Part shown: piece by piece, positions 7,681 to 15,662 of the stretch
Position numbering within the stretch: the stretch's first letter is position 1
Layout: each line of letters starts with the position of its first letter
Notes under the pieces: generated by a model
What the model was told of the DNA's origin: nothing
Seen by the model: the letters and a program-made list of their open reading frames with translations, nothing else
Database searches by the model: none
Position numbers and translations under genes: made by a program
Assembly (NCBI RefSeq): GCF_010091925.1
Contig: NZ_WVID01000041.1
Span: 1 to 44,959 of the forward strand
Origin: Nostoc sp. B(2019)
GTDB lineage: Bacteria > Cyanobacteriota > Cyanobacteriia > Cyanobacteriales > Nostocaceae
Direction of reading: 5' to 3'
Length of the DNA stretch: 44,959 nucleotides

Positions 7681-7917
7681 TCACCCCACCTGACCTTCGT
7701 CACTTTTATAAGTCATAGCTCTGGGTTTTCTTTTCCTAAGAGGAACTGCCGATTTCTTAGGTGCTTGTGGCGGACGGCATCTTTCGCAATAAAGAGGACG
7801 AATCCCGAAAGTCTCACGCTGTGTCGGCTCATCGCACTGCTTGCATACGAAGTTGAATGTGCGTGTGTGAATTGTTCGCTGGTGCGCTCTAACGGTGTAC
7901 TCTTTAACATCGATTAT
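7681..7917 (-). CDS. zinc-ribbon protein lacking an ordinary start codon
   Basis: This frame, not the overlapping 65-residue frame at 7713-7910, looks coding. It reads [20 protein letters not shown], then CKQC, then [14 protein letters not shown], then CERC, and ends in a very basic tail ([14 protein letters not shown]). The two CxxC pairs ~18 residues apart form a zinc ribbon. Similar small basic zinc-ribbon proteins are common on Nostoc plasmids. The frame is open from just after a TAG at 7918-7920 and contains no ATG, GTG or TTG before the conserved part; only ATA/ATC codons precede GATGTTAAAGAG. An ATG at 7908-7910 is in the other frame, one base off. Either a non-canonical ATA/ATC start is used or a start codon has been lost by a small deletion. 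Confidence 0.55.
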   Translation of the reverse strand: MIDVKEYTVRAHQRTIHTRTFNFVCKQCDEPTQRETFGIRPLYCERCRPPQAPKKSAVPLRKRKPRAMTYKSDEGQVG

Positions 7918-7968
7918 CTAGCTAGGCATTAGTTATCTTTATAGTTCTATATTTTAAATATAAATTCT

Positions 7969-8160
7969 CTAGTTACTAATAGGCTCGAATCTACACATTA
8001 GGTTTGAGAAATCCTCAAAAATCTCCTCACCTTCGGGCTTAAATGCAATTAAATACCAGCGAAGATTCCCTACCTCTGTGTAACACTCGCAACGAGCGTC
8101 ATACCAGTGACCACCCACAAGCACTTGCAAGCAATCACCAGCATGAATTGGCTTATTCAT
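7969..8160 (-). CDS. small SH3/Tudor-like protein (63 aa), DUF5348-like
   Basis: Reads MNKPIHAGDCLQVLVGGHWY, then DARCECYTEVGNLRWYLIAF and an acidic end. The pattern of a basic strand, an H/W-Y-x-A strand and an RWYLI strand is that of short beta-barrel proteins found beside plasmid replication and mobilisation genes (DUF5348 type). This is a family-level impression only. It lies 51 bp upstream of the zinc-ribbon gene on the same strand, and both probably belong to one small leftward plasmid-type cassette with the decayed gene at 6938-7621. No clear Shine-Dalgarno sequence precedes the ATG. Confidence 0.55.
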   Translation of the reverse strand: MNKPIHAGDCLQVLVGGHWYDARCECYTEVGNLRWYLIAFKPEGEEIFEDFSNLMCRFEPISN

Positions 8161-8195
8161 GAGATAGGGGCGAGTACCGCCGCTTTCTGGGTTGT

Positions 8196-8690
8196 GTGGA
8201 TGCTGTACAAATTAATCCCGCTCCGTTATTGGCTGAAAATCAAGATTGTGGTGATAAGCCAAAAGACTGTTATGAAGGCACTTTCTCCGCCGCGTCCCTT
8301 GCACAAAATGAATTTTCTTTAGATTCTGCCATCGCTAATCAAACACTGGGGCAGGAAAAACAGGGCTATTCTGCTACATTGTTGGTTGAAAATTCAGTTT
8401 TGGGTGTAGAAGTCAAAGCAGATCATGAGGGTGAAAGTTCCGCCGCGTCCGTGCCAAATTCTGGAAAATGGTCGCATGAGGCGATTGTAGCGAGGTCAAA
8501 TATGCGACCGGAGCGTATGCAGAAACTCAAAGTTGCGGCGAATTCGGGGCAGAATCCGGGGTTCGAGTACTTGCAAGAGTGCTGGAATGACGATCCGGCT
8601 TTGCAGATTGTGATCAAGAAATTATTGGCGAAGTTTCCGCAGTGGGGTATCGCATGTGTGGATGGGGTGTTGGTGAAGCGAGATGAGTAG
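8196..8690 (+). pseudogene. C-terminal piece of a plasmid-type protein (164 codons)
   Basis: The frame is open from a TGA at about 8161 and first offers a GTG at 8196; the peptide before it (EYRRFLGC) reads on smoothly, which suggests the 5' part of a larger gene is missing rather than a true start. The product is hydrophilic, with a disordered first half and a conserved-looking end (EAIVARSNMRPERMQKLKVA, then NPGFEYLQECWNDDPALQIV, then KKLLAKFPQWG). Two further partial copies of this end lie downstream (8740-8777 and 9336-9624), showing that it is a recurring module of this region. I do not recognise the function; a C-terminal part of a plasmid primase/helicase is possible. Confidence 0.5.
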
Positions 8691-8777
8691 CGAAGCGATC
8701 GCTTACTTGAGGGAGGCACTGCGAACTTGGAAAGGAATAGTGATCAAGAAATTATTGGCGAAGTTTCCGCAGTGGGG
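8610..8777 (+). repeat. 38-bp direct repeat (8610-8647 and 8740-8777)
   Basis: The bases encoding VIKKLLAKFPQWG at 8610-8647 recur without a mismatch at 8740-8777, 130 bp apart. The second copy sits in a short downstream frame (8683-8886) that is otherwise unrelated and probably does not code. This is a recent local duplication of the end of the preceding gene. Confidence 0.85.
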
Positions 8778-8950
8778 ATTGGTGGCGGTAGAATTGAAAA
8801 ATAAAAAGCTTAAAATTTGTCTTTTTTATTCAAATTCAGCCAAATTGTGGAAAGCTCTTCCATCAAAACGCAAAACCGCCCCCTAGTGCTTCAGAGGACG
8901 GCAGCACTGTAGTGATCGTTTGGGCGGGGATGGGGAAGGATGGGGTACAG

Positions 8951-9181
8951 CTAGTTTAAATTTCCAGCTGACTCAACAACTTGTTTCAACTCTTCAAAGG
9001 TGATACTACCGTCTTTATCTCCGTGCATAGCTAGCAATTCCTGGGGACTACTGACACCTGTTTCGGCTGAGATGATTGCACTTAAGCCAGGGCTTAAAAA
9101 AAGCTCATTTATAGAAACTTTGCCATCTTGATCGGTATCCAAGGTATTAAAAAGAGATTGAAGCTCCTGCTCGGTTGCCAT
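8951..9181 (-). CDS. EF-hand calcium-binding protein, CSE-like
   Basis: A 76-residue protein with two EF-hands. Hand 1 has the canonical loop DTDQDGKVSINE (residues ~15-26: Asp at 1, 3, 5, Gly 6, Glu 12). Hand 2 is HGDKDGSITFEE (~53-64), where loop position 1 is His instead of Asp; it may bind calcium weakly or only when coupled to hand 1. Length, start (MATEQELQSLF) and context-free small size match the cyanobacterial calcium sensor EF-hand protein (CSE) described in Anabaena, reported to influence photosynthesis and filament integrity. The assignment rests on memory of that family, not on a search. The gene is monocistronic, flanked by decayed repeats of the 8196-8690 module. Confidence 0.8.
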   Translation of the reverse strand: MATEQELQSLFNTLDTDQDGKVSINELFLSPGLSAIISAETGVSSPQELLAMHGDKDGSITFEELKQVVESAGNLN

Positions 9182-9335
9182 AATTTTTTATCTGAATTAA
9201 TTTTTTCAATTTAATATCTCAAAATTTTGACAAAGACACAAGAACAGTAAAGAAAAACTTAATCACTTATTCCTAATCGCTTTTGAAGTTCGGCTTCTAT
9301 TTGCTCACCTGTGATTGCTGGCACTCAACGCTATT
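9182..9335. other. spacer with a gene tail fragment
   Basis: On the minus strand, about 9262-9324 encodes an orphan C-terminal tail (PAITGEQIEAELQKRLGISD then stop) preceded directly by a stop codon and not connected to any start. It is a remnant of an unidentified gene. The rest is AT-rich leader of the EF-hand gene. Confidence 0.4.
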
Positions 9336-9624
9336 GACGCGGTTGTTGGTAGAAAATTCAAGGTAAATGATTGGAAAGAGTCACGTTTACAGGGATGATG
9401 CCATAAGCGAGGTGCGATCTCTAAACATTCAAAGGCACGATCTTGGTGGATGGAGAAGCTGAAGATGACGGGAATATTGAGCGAAAATCCAGGATTTGAG
9501 TTTCTTCATGAGTGCTGGAATGATGACCCCGCTTTGCAAATTGTGATCAGGAAGCAGAAGAGCGAAGTTTCCACAGTGGGGTGTTGGTGAAGTGGATGGG
9601 GTGCTGATGGAGTGGGAGGAGTAG
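9336..9624 (+). pseudogene. decayed third copy of the 8196-8690 module
   Basis: In shifting frames this stretch repeats features of the 164-codon ORF: LLVENS (about 9345), then MEKLKMTGILSENPGFEFLH followed by ECWNDDPALQIVI (about 9450-9547), then after a frameshift AKFPQWG-type sequence and VDGVLMEWEE with a stop at 9622-9624. Several indels and stops break it. It is clearly older than the perfect 38-bp repeat at 8740-8777. Confidence 0.7.
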
Positions 9625-9679
9625 GGCGATTGCCTATGGTGAACAATTCACCACATCGGATAAATTGAAGTGTTGCACC

Positions 9680-10258
9680 TTAGACCTGTCCGGCTGCTAA
9701 TACTAAGTCTACGGTCAAATCCAGCATAGGAAAAATTACTGATTGGATTGGCTCTGTCCCCTGAAACACAGATTCTTCATATAGTCCATCTACCAGAGTT
9801 AGCAGGGTTATTCGGGCTTTGTGGGCATCAATAATCCAGTATTCAGGGATACCCCGTGCTGCATACTCAGAACGCTTGTAGCGGTAGTCTCTATCCTCAT
9901 TCATCTTTCCTGGGGACACAACCTCAACTACCATTGCTGGGGAAGGCATATCTGGGGTAATCGTCGCTCGTTTTCCTGCAATCGCCTCCAATAACTCTTG
10001 TGTCAAAATCATCAAATCTGGTAGTCGCACACGAGTCCGGTTGCCTATCACCACAAGCTCTGTATCTTTATGGCGAATGAGTTGAATGGGAATAAACCTA
10101 AGAAATTGCGACAGTAGATAGAGAGAAATTAAGTTATTTCTATCGCTTTCTGGTGGCATTTCAACCAACTCTCCATCCACAAGTTCATACTTGGTATCCG
10201 TGCCATTATCATAGGCAAGGTACTCTTCAAGGGTAAGTTTCTTGACTGCTGTGGTCAT
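9680..10258 (-). CDS. Uma2-family (DUF820) nuclease-like protein
   Basis: A 192-residue member of the Uma2/DUF820 family, a PD-(D/E)xK restriction-endonuclease fold that is greatly expanded in cyanobacteria. The family signatures are LTLEEYLAYDNG near the start, YELVDGELVEMPPES (~24-38), the catalytic block RVRLPDLMIL (PD around residue 80), VVEVVSPG (E of the ExK-like motif, ~112), YRYKRSEYAARGIPEYWIID (~125-145) and a C-terminal beta segment. Most Uma2 proteins have no known substrate. It is monocistronic, divergent from the next gene with only 54 bp between the two start codons, so they share a promoter region. Confidence 0.92.
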   Translation of the reverse strand: MTTAVKKLTLEEYLAYDNGTDTKYELVDGELVEMPPESDRNNLISLYLLSQFLRFIPIQLIRHKDTELVVIGNRTRVRLPDLMILTQELLEAIAGKRATITPDMPSPAMVVEVVSPGKMNEDRDYRYKRSEYAARGIPEYWIIDAHKARITLLTLVDGLYEESVFQGTEPIQSVIFPMLDLTVDLVLAAGQV

Positions 10259-10312
10259 AAACTCTTTACTTGAGCATTACTCTTAAATACATATTTTACC
10301 TGATAAATAACT

Positions 10313-10813
10313 ATGCTTGATTTAAACAAAATCCAGGCTATTGCTCAATCCTATTCTCCTCAAGAACTCTTTGCAGCATTGGTTTGGCAGCGCCAATTCA
10401 ATCAGTTTAATGGCGAACAAGTAATTACTGACCTTTCACAGCACACAGATTTATGGGTAAGCTTTCTGTTTACCAAACCAATCTTTGCACCAGATGAAAA
10501 CGGTCTGAGCTTTGGTGGCGTAATCGATACACTCTTGGCAATGGCCAACTATCGTTCCATGCCTGAAACTAGCATTATCCATTTCGTTGCTTATCCTGCC
10601 GATACACTCTACATCCTGATTGAAAACCAAGACACAAAGGTATCTCAGCTTTTAGATTTAGGTAAAAAGTGGCGCGCTGATTCAGTAGAAGTAACTGATG
10701 GCACGAATGAGGAGTATAGTTTTCGGCTGAAGCGTCAACTAAGAACTCGATTAGAAGATAATAATATTCAACACCCCCGTGATGCAGTCGTTGTTTGTTA
10801 TTGGTGGGATTGA
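10313..10813 (+). CDS. hypothetical protein (166 aa)
   Basis: Not recognised. A soluble, acidic protein starting MLDLNKIQAIAQSYSPQELF and ending VVVCYWWD. The middle (GVIDTLLAMANYRSMPETSI) is probably helical, with beta strands after it (HFVAYPADTLYILIENQD). No membrane or signal segment. It is divergently transcribed from the Uma2 gene, 54 bp away. The open frame is clean, starts with ATG, and its codon use looks like that of its neighbours, so it is probably a real gene. Confidence 0.65.
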   Translation: MLDLNKIQAIAQSYSPQELFAALVWQRQFNQFNGEQVITDLSQHTDLWVSFLFTKPIFAPDENGLSFGGVIDTLLAMANYRSMPETSIIHFVAYPADTLYILIENQDTKVSQLLDLGKKWRADSVEVTDGTNEEYSFRLKRQLRTRLEDNNIQHPRDAVVVCYWWD

Positions 10814-10862
10814 AGTAGTACACAGCTACGGCAACCGTTAAGTAACCCTGACTTGAAAACTC

Positions 10863-11060
10863 TCAACTGCTGGCGTAATTCAGCACTCTCCCAAACTCCC
10901 AACGCCATGCTGTCTCTACCGTGATTTCTTTGCCATTGGTAAACTTGATAAATTCTGTACCGTCACTGTAAAATACATCAGCGACGAGTTGGTTACGTAA
11001 ATCGTAACCCCACATTTTGACTGCTGCATTCCACCACCTTTGCCCCGGTGATTCCAACAT
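10863..11060 (-). CDS. small hypothetical protein, possibly 5'-truncated
   Basis: A 65-residue ORF (MLESPGQRWWNAAVKMWGYD...), ending in WRWEFGRVLNYASS, unrecognised. The strong W/Y content and the FYSDGTEFIKF and GKEITVETAWRW strands suggest a small beta protein. Its start codon (11058-11060) sits at the junction with the IS5-type remnant on the other strand, and the first few codons overlap the remnant's open frame. The original N-terminus may therefore have been removed when that remnant arrived. Confidence 0.5.
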   Translation of the reverse strand: MLESPGQRWWNAAVKMWGYDLRNQLVADVFYSDGTEFIKFTNGKEITVETAWRWEFGRVLNYASS

Positions 11061-11332
11061 TGGTAGCTCAAGGTATTCAGAAACTACATAGTAAGAGTCG
11101 GATTCCCAAGAAAAAGCCCAGAGGAGGTAAGTTAACCTCTGAAGATAAAAAGAGTAATCAAGAATTAGCTAAAATCAGGGTTTTAGGTGAGCATATACAT
11201 CGGAAGCTGAAAGTATTCAAAATTTTATCCCTTACTTATAGAAATCGCCGAAAAAGATTTGGTTTGAGATTTAATCTGATTGCTGCTCTTTACAATTACG
11301 AGCTTCATCTCCCACAATCCAAATTTGCCTGA
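11061..11332 (+). pseudogene. IS5-type transposase, C-terminal remnant
   Basis: The C-terminal ~85 residues of a DDE_Tnp_4-type (IS5 group) transposase. Characteristic are GIQKLHSKSRIPKKKPRGGK, the region around the catalytic Glu (ELAKIRVLGEHIHRKLKVFK) and YRNRRKRFGLRFNLIAALYN. The first ~200 residues, including both Asp catalytic blocks, are absent. The frame opens abruptly at about 11050 against the small gene on the other strand. The right end of the element is probably in the inverted repeats around 11341-11367. Confidence 0.82.
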
Positions 11333-11340
11333 GCGACTTT

Positions 11341-11500
11341 TGCAAGAGGTCTATTAAACCTCTTGCATAAATATTTAAAATGTCATGTTGAGCGGAGCGA
11401 AACATCTGTGAGATTCTTCATTTCACTACGTTACATACCCTGCGGGAAGGAAGCTACAGAATGACAACCATGATTTTTCGATTCGTGCAAGAGGTCTATT
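11341..11500. repeat. inverted/direct repeat cluster (MITE-like)
   Basis: TGCAAGAGGT (11341-11350) and ACCTCTTGCA (11358-11367) form a 10-bp-arm palindrome with a 7-base loop just after the IS5-type remnant. TGCAAGAGGTCTATT recurs at 11341-11355 and 11486-11500. The unit from ACCTCTTGCA (11358) to TGCAAGAGGT (11495) therefore has inverted ends and encloses a second repeat type (TGTCATGTTGAGCGGAGCGA... TACAGAATGACA). This looks like a small non-autonomous element next to its probable parent IS end. Confidence 0.65.
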
Positions 11501-11532
11501 GAATACTCACAAATTATCAAAATCCGCTGTAC

Positions 11533-12606
11533 TCATTTGCTGTCAATCAAGGAGTTCAAATTATTGGCAATGTACTCACCAACAACTGCTTCAGAGCATT
11601 TAGTTTCCCACCAATGCAAAGATTTTTGGTGTATTTCTTGCATTAGTTGCTCATTTGACAGCAGTTTTTCTAATGTACTTTCTAAATCGTCCCAATCTGT
11701 AATTTCAATAACAGGCGAATTATCATAAAACCACCTTGAAGGTAAAGCTTCTGTGATCACAATACAACCATACTTAATTGCCTCAAAAAATCGATATGTC
11801 TCAAACGAAGTTCCTCTAGGAGCGAGGCATATTTTCGTATTCATCATTCTTTCGCTGTAGCTGTTTGCAGCTTTGCTATCACCATTAGCACCGAAAGCCG
11901 GAGTTATGGAAGATTCAACTTTAAACTCAGGATATTTTTCTTGAAAACGATTAGCGCTCAACATCATTTGTTCACGAGAAATTGTCTTTGGAGTTCTCAA
12001 CCAATACTGCAAAGACCATATAGGATAAGGTTCATGTATTGCACTACCAGCAAAAAAAACATCATAAAGGCGGTCTTTTATATCCTTTATTGGCAAATCC
12101 TCGGAGTTATAGTATCCCAAGGGAATGTCGTATATTGGAGCAATTTCCATTTTGTTTAATAGCCAGCTTTTGACTTTTTTAAACTGGTATTTTAACATCC
12201 AAGGCAGGCGAATAACTAAGTTTCTAAGATATTGAATTACTGTTACAAAGTTAAGATAGGAAGGCTTAAATAATGGATTACATCCAACTATTTGATTCGT
12301 ACCATAGCACTTAAATATTGCCCCGATCTGATCAACATATTTGGGTAGGCGACATAATTCGTCTCCCAGCATAACCACAATTACATTTTCCCCATACTGT
12401 GGAAGTTCATTCATTTCAGCCATTGTCACGTAGAATGTTAAGCCTTTGTGCTTCAAGATTTTTTCCACAAATTGGAATACTTTACCAAAATAAGCAACGA
12501 AGCCACATTGGGCTGGGTTAGGGTTGTATATATCCCAGGCAATTAGCCCTTCTTCTGGTGTTATGTAAATATAGTATTTATTGGATAATAATTGGCTGTC
12601 TAACAT
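11533..12606 (-). CDS. exostosin-type glycosyltransferase (GT47-like)
   Basis: A 357-residue soluble protein with an exostosin-like C-terminal half: MMNTKICLAPRGTSFETYRF, then EAIKYGCIVIT and EITDWDDLESTLEKLL (~245-330). This is the GT-B nucleotide-sugar-binding part of GT47 enzymes and bacterial relatives; the N-terminal half has no obvious signature. Probably a cytoplasmic transferase adding one sugar to the repeat unit of the polysaccharide made by the downstream genes. It is leftward and alone, divergent from the GT2 gene across a 320-bp AT-rich spacer, and marks the left boundary of the polysaccharide locus. The donor and acceptor cannot be inferred. Confidence 0.75.
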   Translation of the reverse strand: MLDSQLLSNKYYIYITPEEGLIAWDIYNPNPAQCGFVAYFGKVFQFVEKILKHKGLTFYVTMAEMNELPQYGENVIVVMLGDELCRLPKYVDQIGAIFKCYGTNQIVGCNPLFKPSYLNFVTVIQYLRNLVIRLPWMLKYQFKKVKSWLLNKMEIAPIYDIPLGYYNSEDLPIKDIKDRLYDVFFAGSAIHEPYPIWSLQYWLRTPKTISREQMMLSANRFQEKYPEFKVESSITPAFGANGDSKAANSYSERMMNTKICLAPRGTSFETYRFFEAIKYGCIVITEALPSRWFYDNSPVIEITDWDDLESTLEKLLSNEQLMQEIHQKSLHWWETKCSEAVVGEYIANNLNSLIDSK

Positions 12607-12926
12607 GGTAGTGTATTTTTATTTAATTCATAATATTCTACTCAATGAAGCAAAGTTAAGCAAAATTTTCTGGGAGCAAAATCTTGGAATAAATCAATAT
12701 GTAAAAATTGACAAAAAATACAATCTATGATTAAGCATAATTAGATTTCACTATAGTGAATTAATTTGAGTAAAATGTGGATAAGCAATAACTTTAAGTA
12801 TCAAAAGCTACATATTTCTAGCTAAAAAAATATTGAAATGAATAGATTAGTGTATTCAGCCGATTAAAACTTTAGTACAAAATATAACAATAGTTAATTA
12901 AATACTTGCGTGAAAGAAGGTTAAAA
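12607..12926. other. divergent promoter region
   Basis: A very AT-rich 320-bp spacer between the divergent exostosin-type and GT2 genes. It must hold both promoters. A TTGACA lies at about 12708 but without a well-spaced TATAAT-like box on the same strand. I see no gene or repeat. Confidence 0.4.
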
Positions 12927-13925
12927 ATGCATAAAATTGGAGTTGTTCTCATTGGCAGAAATGAAGGAAATCATCTCAAAAAGTGTCTGTTATCAGTTCT
13001 GAGTGGAGCGATCGCAGTAGTATACGTGGATTCTGGTTCTACAGATGGTAGTGTAGCGTTAGCTCGTTCCCTAGGAGTACATGTAGTAGATCTTGATTTA
13101 TCCATTCCCTTTACTGCGGCTCGCGCCAGAAACACTGGATTTGAATATCTATTGCAAGTAGAACCAGATATCGAATTTGTCCAGTTTGTAGATGGAGACT
13201 GCCAAGTAGTGCAAGGATGGTTAGAACTTGCAGTGCAAGAATTAATTTCTCGACCTGATGTAGTCGTGGTGTGTGGTCGGCGGCGCGAAGAATTCCCTGA
13301 CAACTCGATTTATAATCACCTGTGTGATATTGAGTGGGATACCCCCATCGGTGAAGCTAAAGCCTGTGGCGGCGATGCGATGATGCGCGTCTTGGCGCTC
13401 AAACAGGTAGGAGGTTACAATCCTACTCTGATTGCCGGTGAAGAGCCAGAATTATGTGTGCGATTGCGTCAAGCAGGAGGCAAAATTTTACGTATAAATG
13501 CAGAGATGACATTGCACGATGCTCAAATCACTCACTTTGGTCAGTGGTGGAAGCGATCGCAGCGAGCAGGTCATGCTTATGCTGAGGGGTCTTGGCTGCA
13601 CGGTCATCCCCCGGAACGTCATTGGGTCAAAGAAAGCCGAAGTATTTGGTTTTGGGGTTTGCTTTTGCCGCTACTGGCTATTACAACTGCATGGTTAACT
13701 TCAGGTTTAAGCATACTATTACTATTAATGGTCTATGCAATCTTGGGATACAAAGTATATAAAAGCACGATTAAACAAGGTTTGAAATCAGAGGATGCAA
13801 TTCTCTACTCACTATTTTGCCTGTTAGGTAAATTCCCACAAGTGCAGGGTCAGGTGCAGTTTCAACTCTCTCGCTTGCTTAAACGGCAGCGTACCTTAAT
13901 AGAATACAAAAAAGCAGCCTCATAA
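12927..13925 (+). CDS. family 2 glycosyltransferase with C-terminal membrane segments
   Basis: A GT-A fold, GT2 enzyme: IGVVLIGRNEGNHLKKCLLS at the N-terminus, then VVYVDSGSTDGSVALARSLG, the metal-binding FVDGDCQV (DGD, ~90), GGDAMMRV and GEEPELCVRLRQAGG (ED-type acceptor/catalytic region, ~175-190). Two hydrophobic segments around residues 235-275 (IWFWGLLLPLLAITTAWLTS and LSILLLLMVYAIL) would anchor it to the inner membrane. I start it at ATG 12927, which has AGAAGG seven bases upstream, rather than at the GTG 21 bases earlier. Resembles enzymes that extend lipid-linked repeat units. It is followed by a 518-bp repeat-containing spacer, so it is not tightly coupled to the next gene. Confidence 0.88.
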   Translation: MHKIGVVLIGRNEGNHLKKCLLSVLSGAIAVVYVDSGSTDGSVALARSLGVHVVDLDLSIPFTAARARNTGFEYLLQVEPDIEFVQFVDGDCQVVQGWLELAVQELISRPDVVVVCGRRREEFPDNSIYNHLCDIEWDTPIGEAKACGGDAMMRVLALKQVGGYNPTLIAGEEPELCVRLRQAGGKILRINAEMTLHDAQITHFGQWWKRSQRAGHAYAEGSWLHGHPPERHWVKESRSIWFWGLLLPLLAITTAWLTSGLSILLLLMVYAILGYKVYKSTIKQGLKSEDAILYSLFCLLGKFPQVQGQVQFQLSRLLKRQRTLIEYKKAAS

Positions 13926-14443
13926 CTTCCCTACAAAGTATACAGTTGTAGGCTAAATACTTAAAAACTGCTGTAATATTTCAACTTGCAGTTTAGAGAG
14001 TGTTGATACTCCTCATGCTATGTTCACCATAAATTCAAGAAATTACCAGTATATTTAAAGATTAACTTCATACAAACATATTGGTTTTAATCTGAAAAGA
14101 TACTATGTTAGTTTTGCCACACTTATAGTGAAAATACTTGCTTATACCAAATCTGTATGAGGTTGCACCGAATAATACCCGCTTGTAGTCCGCCTTGACA
14201 AGGAAGACTGCAAAAGGCGGGGGTAAATAAATTGCATCTTCATAGAGAAATGGTATTAACTATTCAGTCAAGCATCAAAATTTAGATTGCTTAAGGGGAC
14301 GAAGTACTTTATTAAATCCGTGTCTCATTTTTATTTATGATTTATTTCACCGCGATCGCAGTGAAATAAATCACAGTGTTATACGAATTATGCAAAGCGT
14401 CTTCCTAATTTTTTGATACTCTGACAGCACATCTCAAGTCAAT
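13926..14443. other. spacer with a MITE-like element
   Basis: No gene is visible. Besides the inverted-repeat element at 14143-14257 it has a GCGATCGC at about 14353 flanked by the mirrored words ATTTATTTCAC and GTGAAATAAAT (about 14339-14371), a hairpin that could be a terminator or another small repeat. Confidence 0.5.
14143..14257. repeat. MITE-like element with imperfect terminal inverted repeats
   Basis: The left end TATACCAAATCTGTATGAGG followed by TTGCA pairs, with a few mismatches, with the right end TGCATCTTCATAGAGAAATG followed by GTATTA. About 115 bp, no coding capacity. Confidence 0.6.
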
Positions 14444-15643
14444 ATGAAAATTGCATATCTAGTTAATCAGTATCCCAAAGTCAGCCACAGCTTTATCCGG
14501 CGCGAAATTGCCGCAATTGAGGCTTGTGGTCTTTCAGTAGCACGCTTTTCAATTCGCTCGTGCGAATCTGAACTGGTTGACTCAGAAGACAAACTGGAAT
14601 TTCAGAAAACCCGAATAGTTTTAGGTGTAGGCTTATTAGGTTTACTGTTTAACCTATTAAGCGTTGCTATCACCAGATTCATTCCTTGGCTCAAAGGTTT
14701 ACTGTTAGCTATCAAACTTGGTAGATCTTCAGAGCAAGGCGTTCTCTACCATATCATCTACTTAGCTGAAGCTTGCATTCTGCTGAATTGGTTTCGTCAA
14801 TCAGGTGTAACTCACCTACACGCTCACTTTGGAACCAATCCCACTACTGTGGCGATGTTGTGTCGGGCGATAGGTGGCCCTCCCTACAGTTTTACAGTTC
14901 ATGGCCCATACGAATTTGATCAAGCCGAGAGTTTAGCCCTAGCGGAAAAAATCAATCGAGCTGCGTTTGTTGTCACTGTTAGCGACTTCAGCAGAGGTCA
15001 GCTTTATCGCTGGTGTAGCTACCAACAGTGGGACAAGATTCACGTAATTCGTTGTGGTCTAGACAATAACTTTTTCAATCAACCAACAACAGCAATCACA
15101 TCCGAACCAAATTTAGTCTGTGTTGGCCGTCTTTGTGAAGAAAAAGGTCAACTGCTATTACTAAAAGCAGTTAAGCAACTAAGCTCGGAAAACTTACAGT
15201 GTAACTTGACTCTAGTAGGTGACGGGCCTTTGAGACAGACAATAGAAACCCTTATTAAAGACTACGGTTTGGAACAGCAAGTAAAGATTACTGGTTGGGC
15301 TAGTGGTACTGAGGTTCAAAAACACATTATGAATTCTCGTGCTTTAATTTTAGCTAGCTTTGCAGAGGGGCTACCTGTAGTGATCATGGAAGCATTAGCA
15401 TTAGAGCGTCCAGTAGTTAGTACATATATTGCCGGAATTCCAGAACTGGTAAAACCGGGAGTCAACGGCTGGCTTGTACCATCCGGTTCCGTTGAATCTT
15501 TAGCAGCAGCAATACGTGAAGTACTGCAACTCCCAACAGAGAAACTTGAACAAATGGGTAAAGCAGGATTCGCTGCTGTTAAAAAACAACACAATATTGC
15601 ACAAGAAGCAAGCCAATTAGCAAACCTATTTCAACATAGCTAA
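14444..15643 (+). CDS. family 4 glycosyltransferase (WcaL-like)
   Basis: A 399-residue GT-B enzyme. The N-terminus MKIAYLVNQYPKVSHSFIRR with THLHAHFGTNPTTVAMLCRA and PYSFTVHGPYEFD (~130-160) is typical of colanic-acid WcaL-type and related exopolysaccharide GT4 enzymes. The C-terminal donor domain has LVCVGRLCEEKGQ (~228), LVGDGPLR, ITGWASGTEV and the EX7E region SFAEGLPVVIMEALALERPV (~305-325). One hydrophobic stretch (VLGVGLLGLLFNLLSVAI, ~65-85) may associate with the membrane. It is separated by 19 bp from the flippase gene, so they are probably one transcript. The sugar added is unknown. Confidence 0.9.
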   Translation: MKIAYLVNQYPKVSHSFIRREIAAIEACGLSVARFSIRSCESELVDSEDKLEFQKTRIVLGVGLLGLLFNLLSVAITRFIPWLKGLLLAIKLGRSSEQGVLYHIIYLAEACILLNWFRQSGVTHLHAHFGTNPTTVAMLCRAIGGPPYSFTVHGPYEFDQAESLALAEKINRAAFVVTVSDFSRGQLYRWCSYQQWDKIHVIRCGLDNNFFNQPTTAITSEPNLVCVGRLCEEKGQLLLLKAVKQLSSENLQCNLTLVGDGPLRQTIETLIKDYGLEQQVKITGWASGTEVQKHIMNSRALILASFAEGLPVVIMEALALERPVVSTYIAGIPELVKPGVNGWLVPSGSVESLAAAIREVLQLPTEKLEQMGKAGFAAVKKQHNIAQEASQLANLFQHS

Positions 15644-15662
15644 GTTAAGTTTTTCATAAATT

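Noticed and set aside
7713-7910. 65-codon frame overlapping the zinc-ribbon frame
   Set aside because: Starts with ATG, but the alternative frame has paired CxxC motifs and a basic tail, while this one has no recognisable features.
8683-8886. 67-codon frame downstream of the 164-codon fragment
   Set aside because: Its only coherent part is the exact 38-bp duplicated word; the rest looks non-coding.
12700-12760. Consensus promoter starting at TTGACA near 12708
   Set aside because: No TATAAT-like box at 16-18 bp spacing on that strand.
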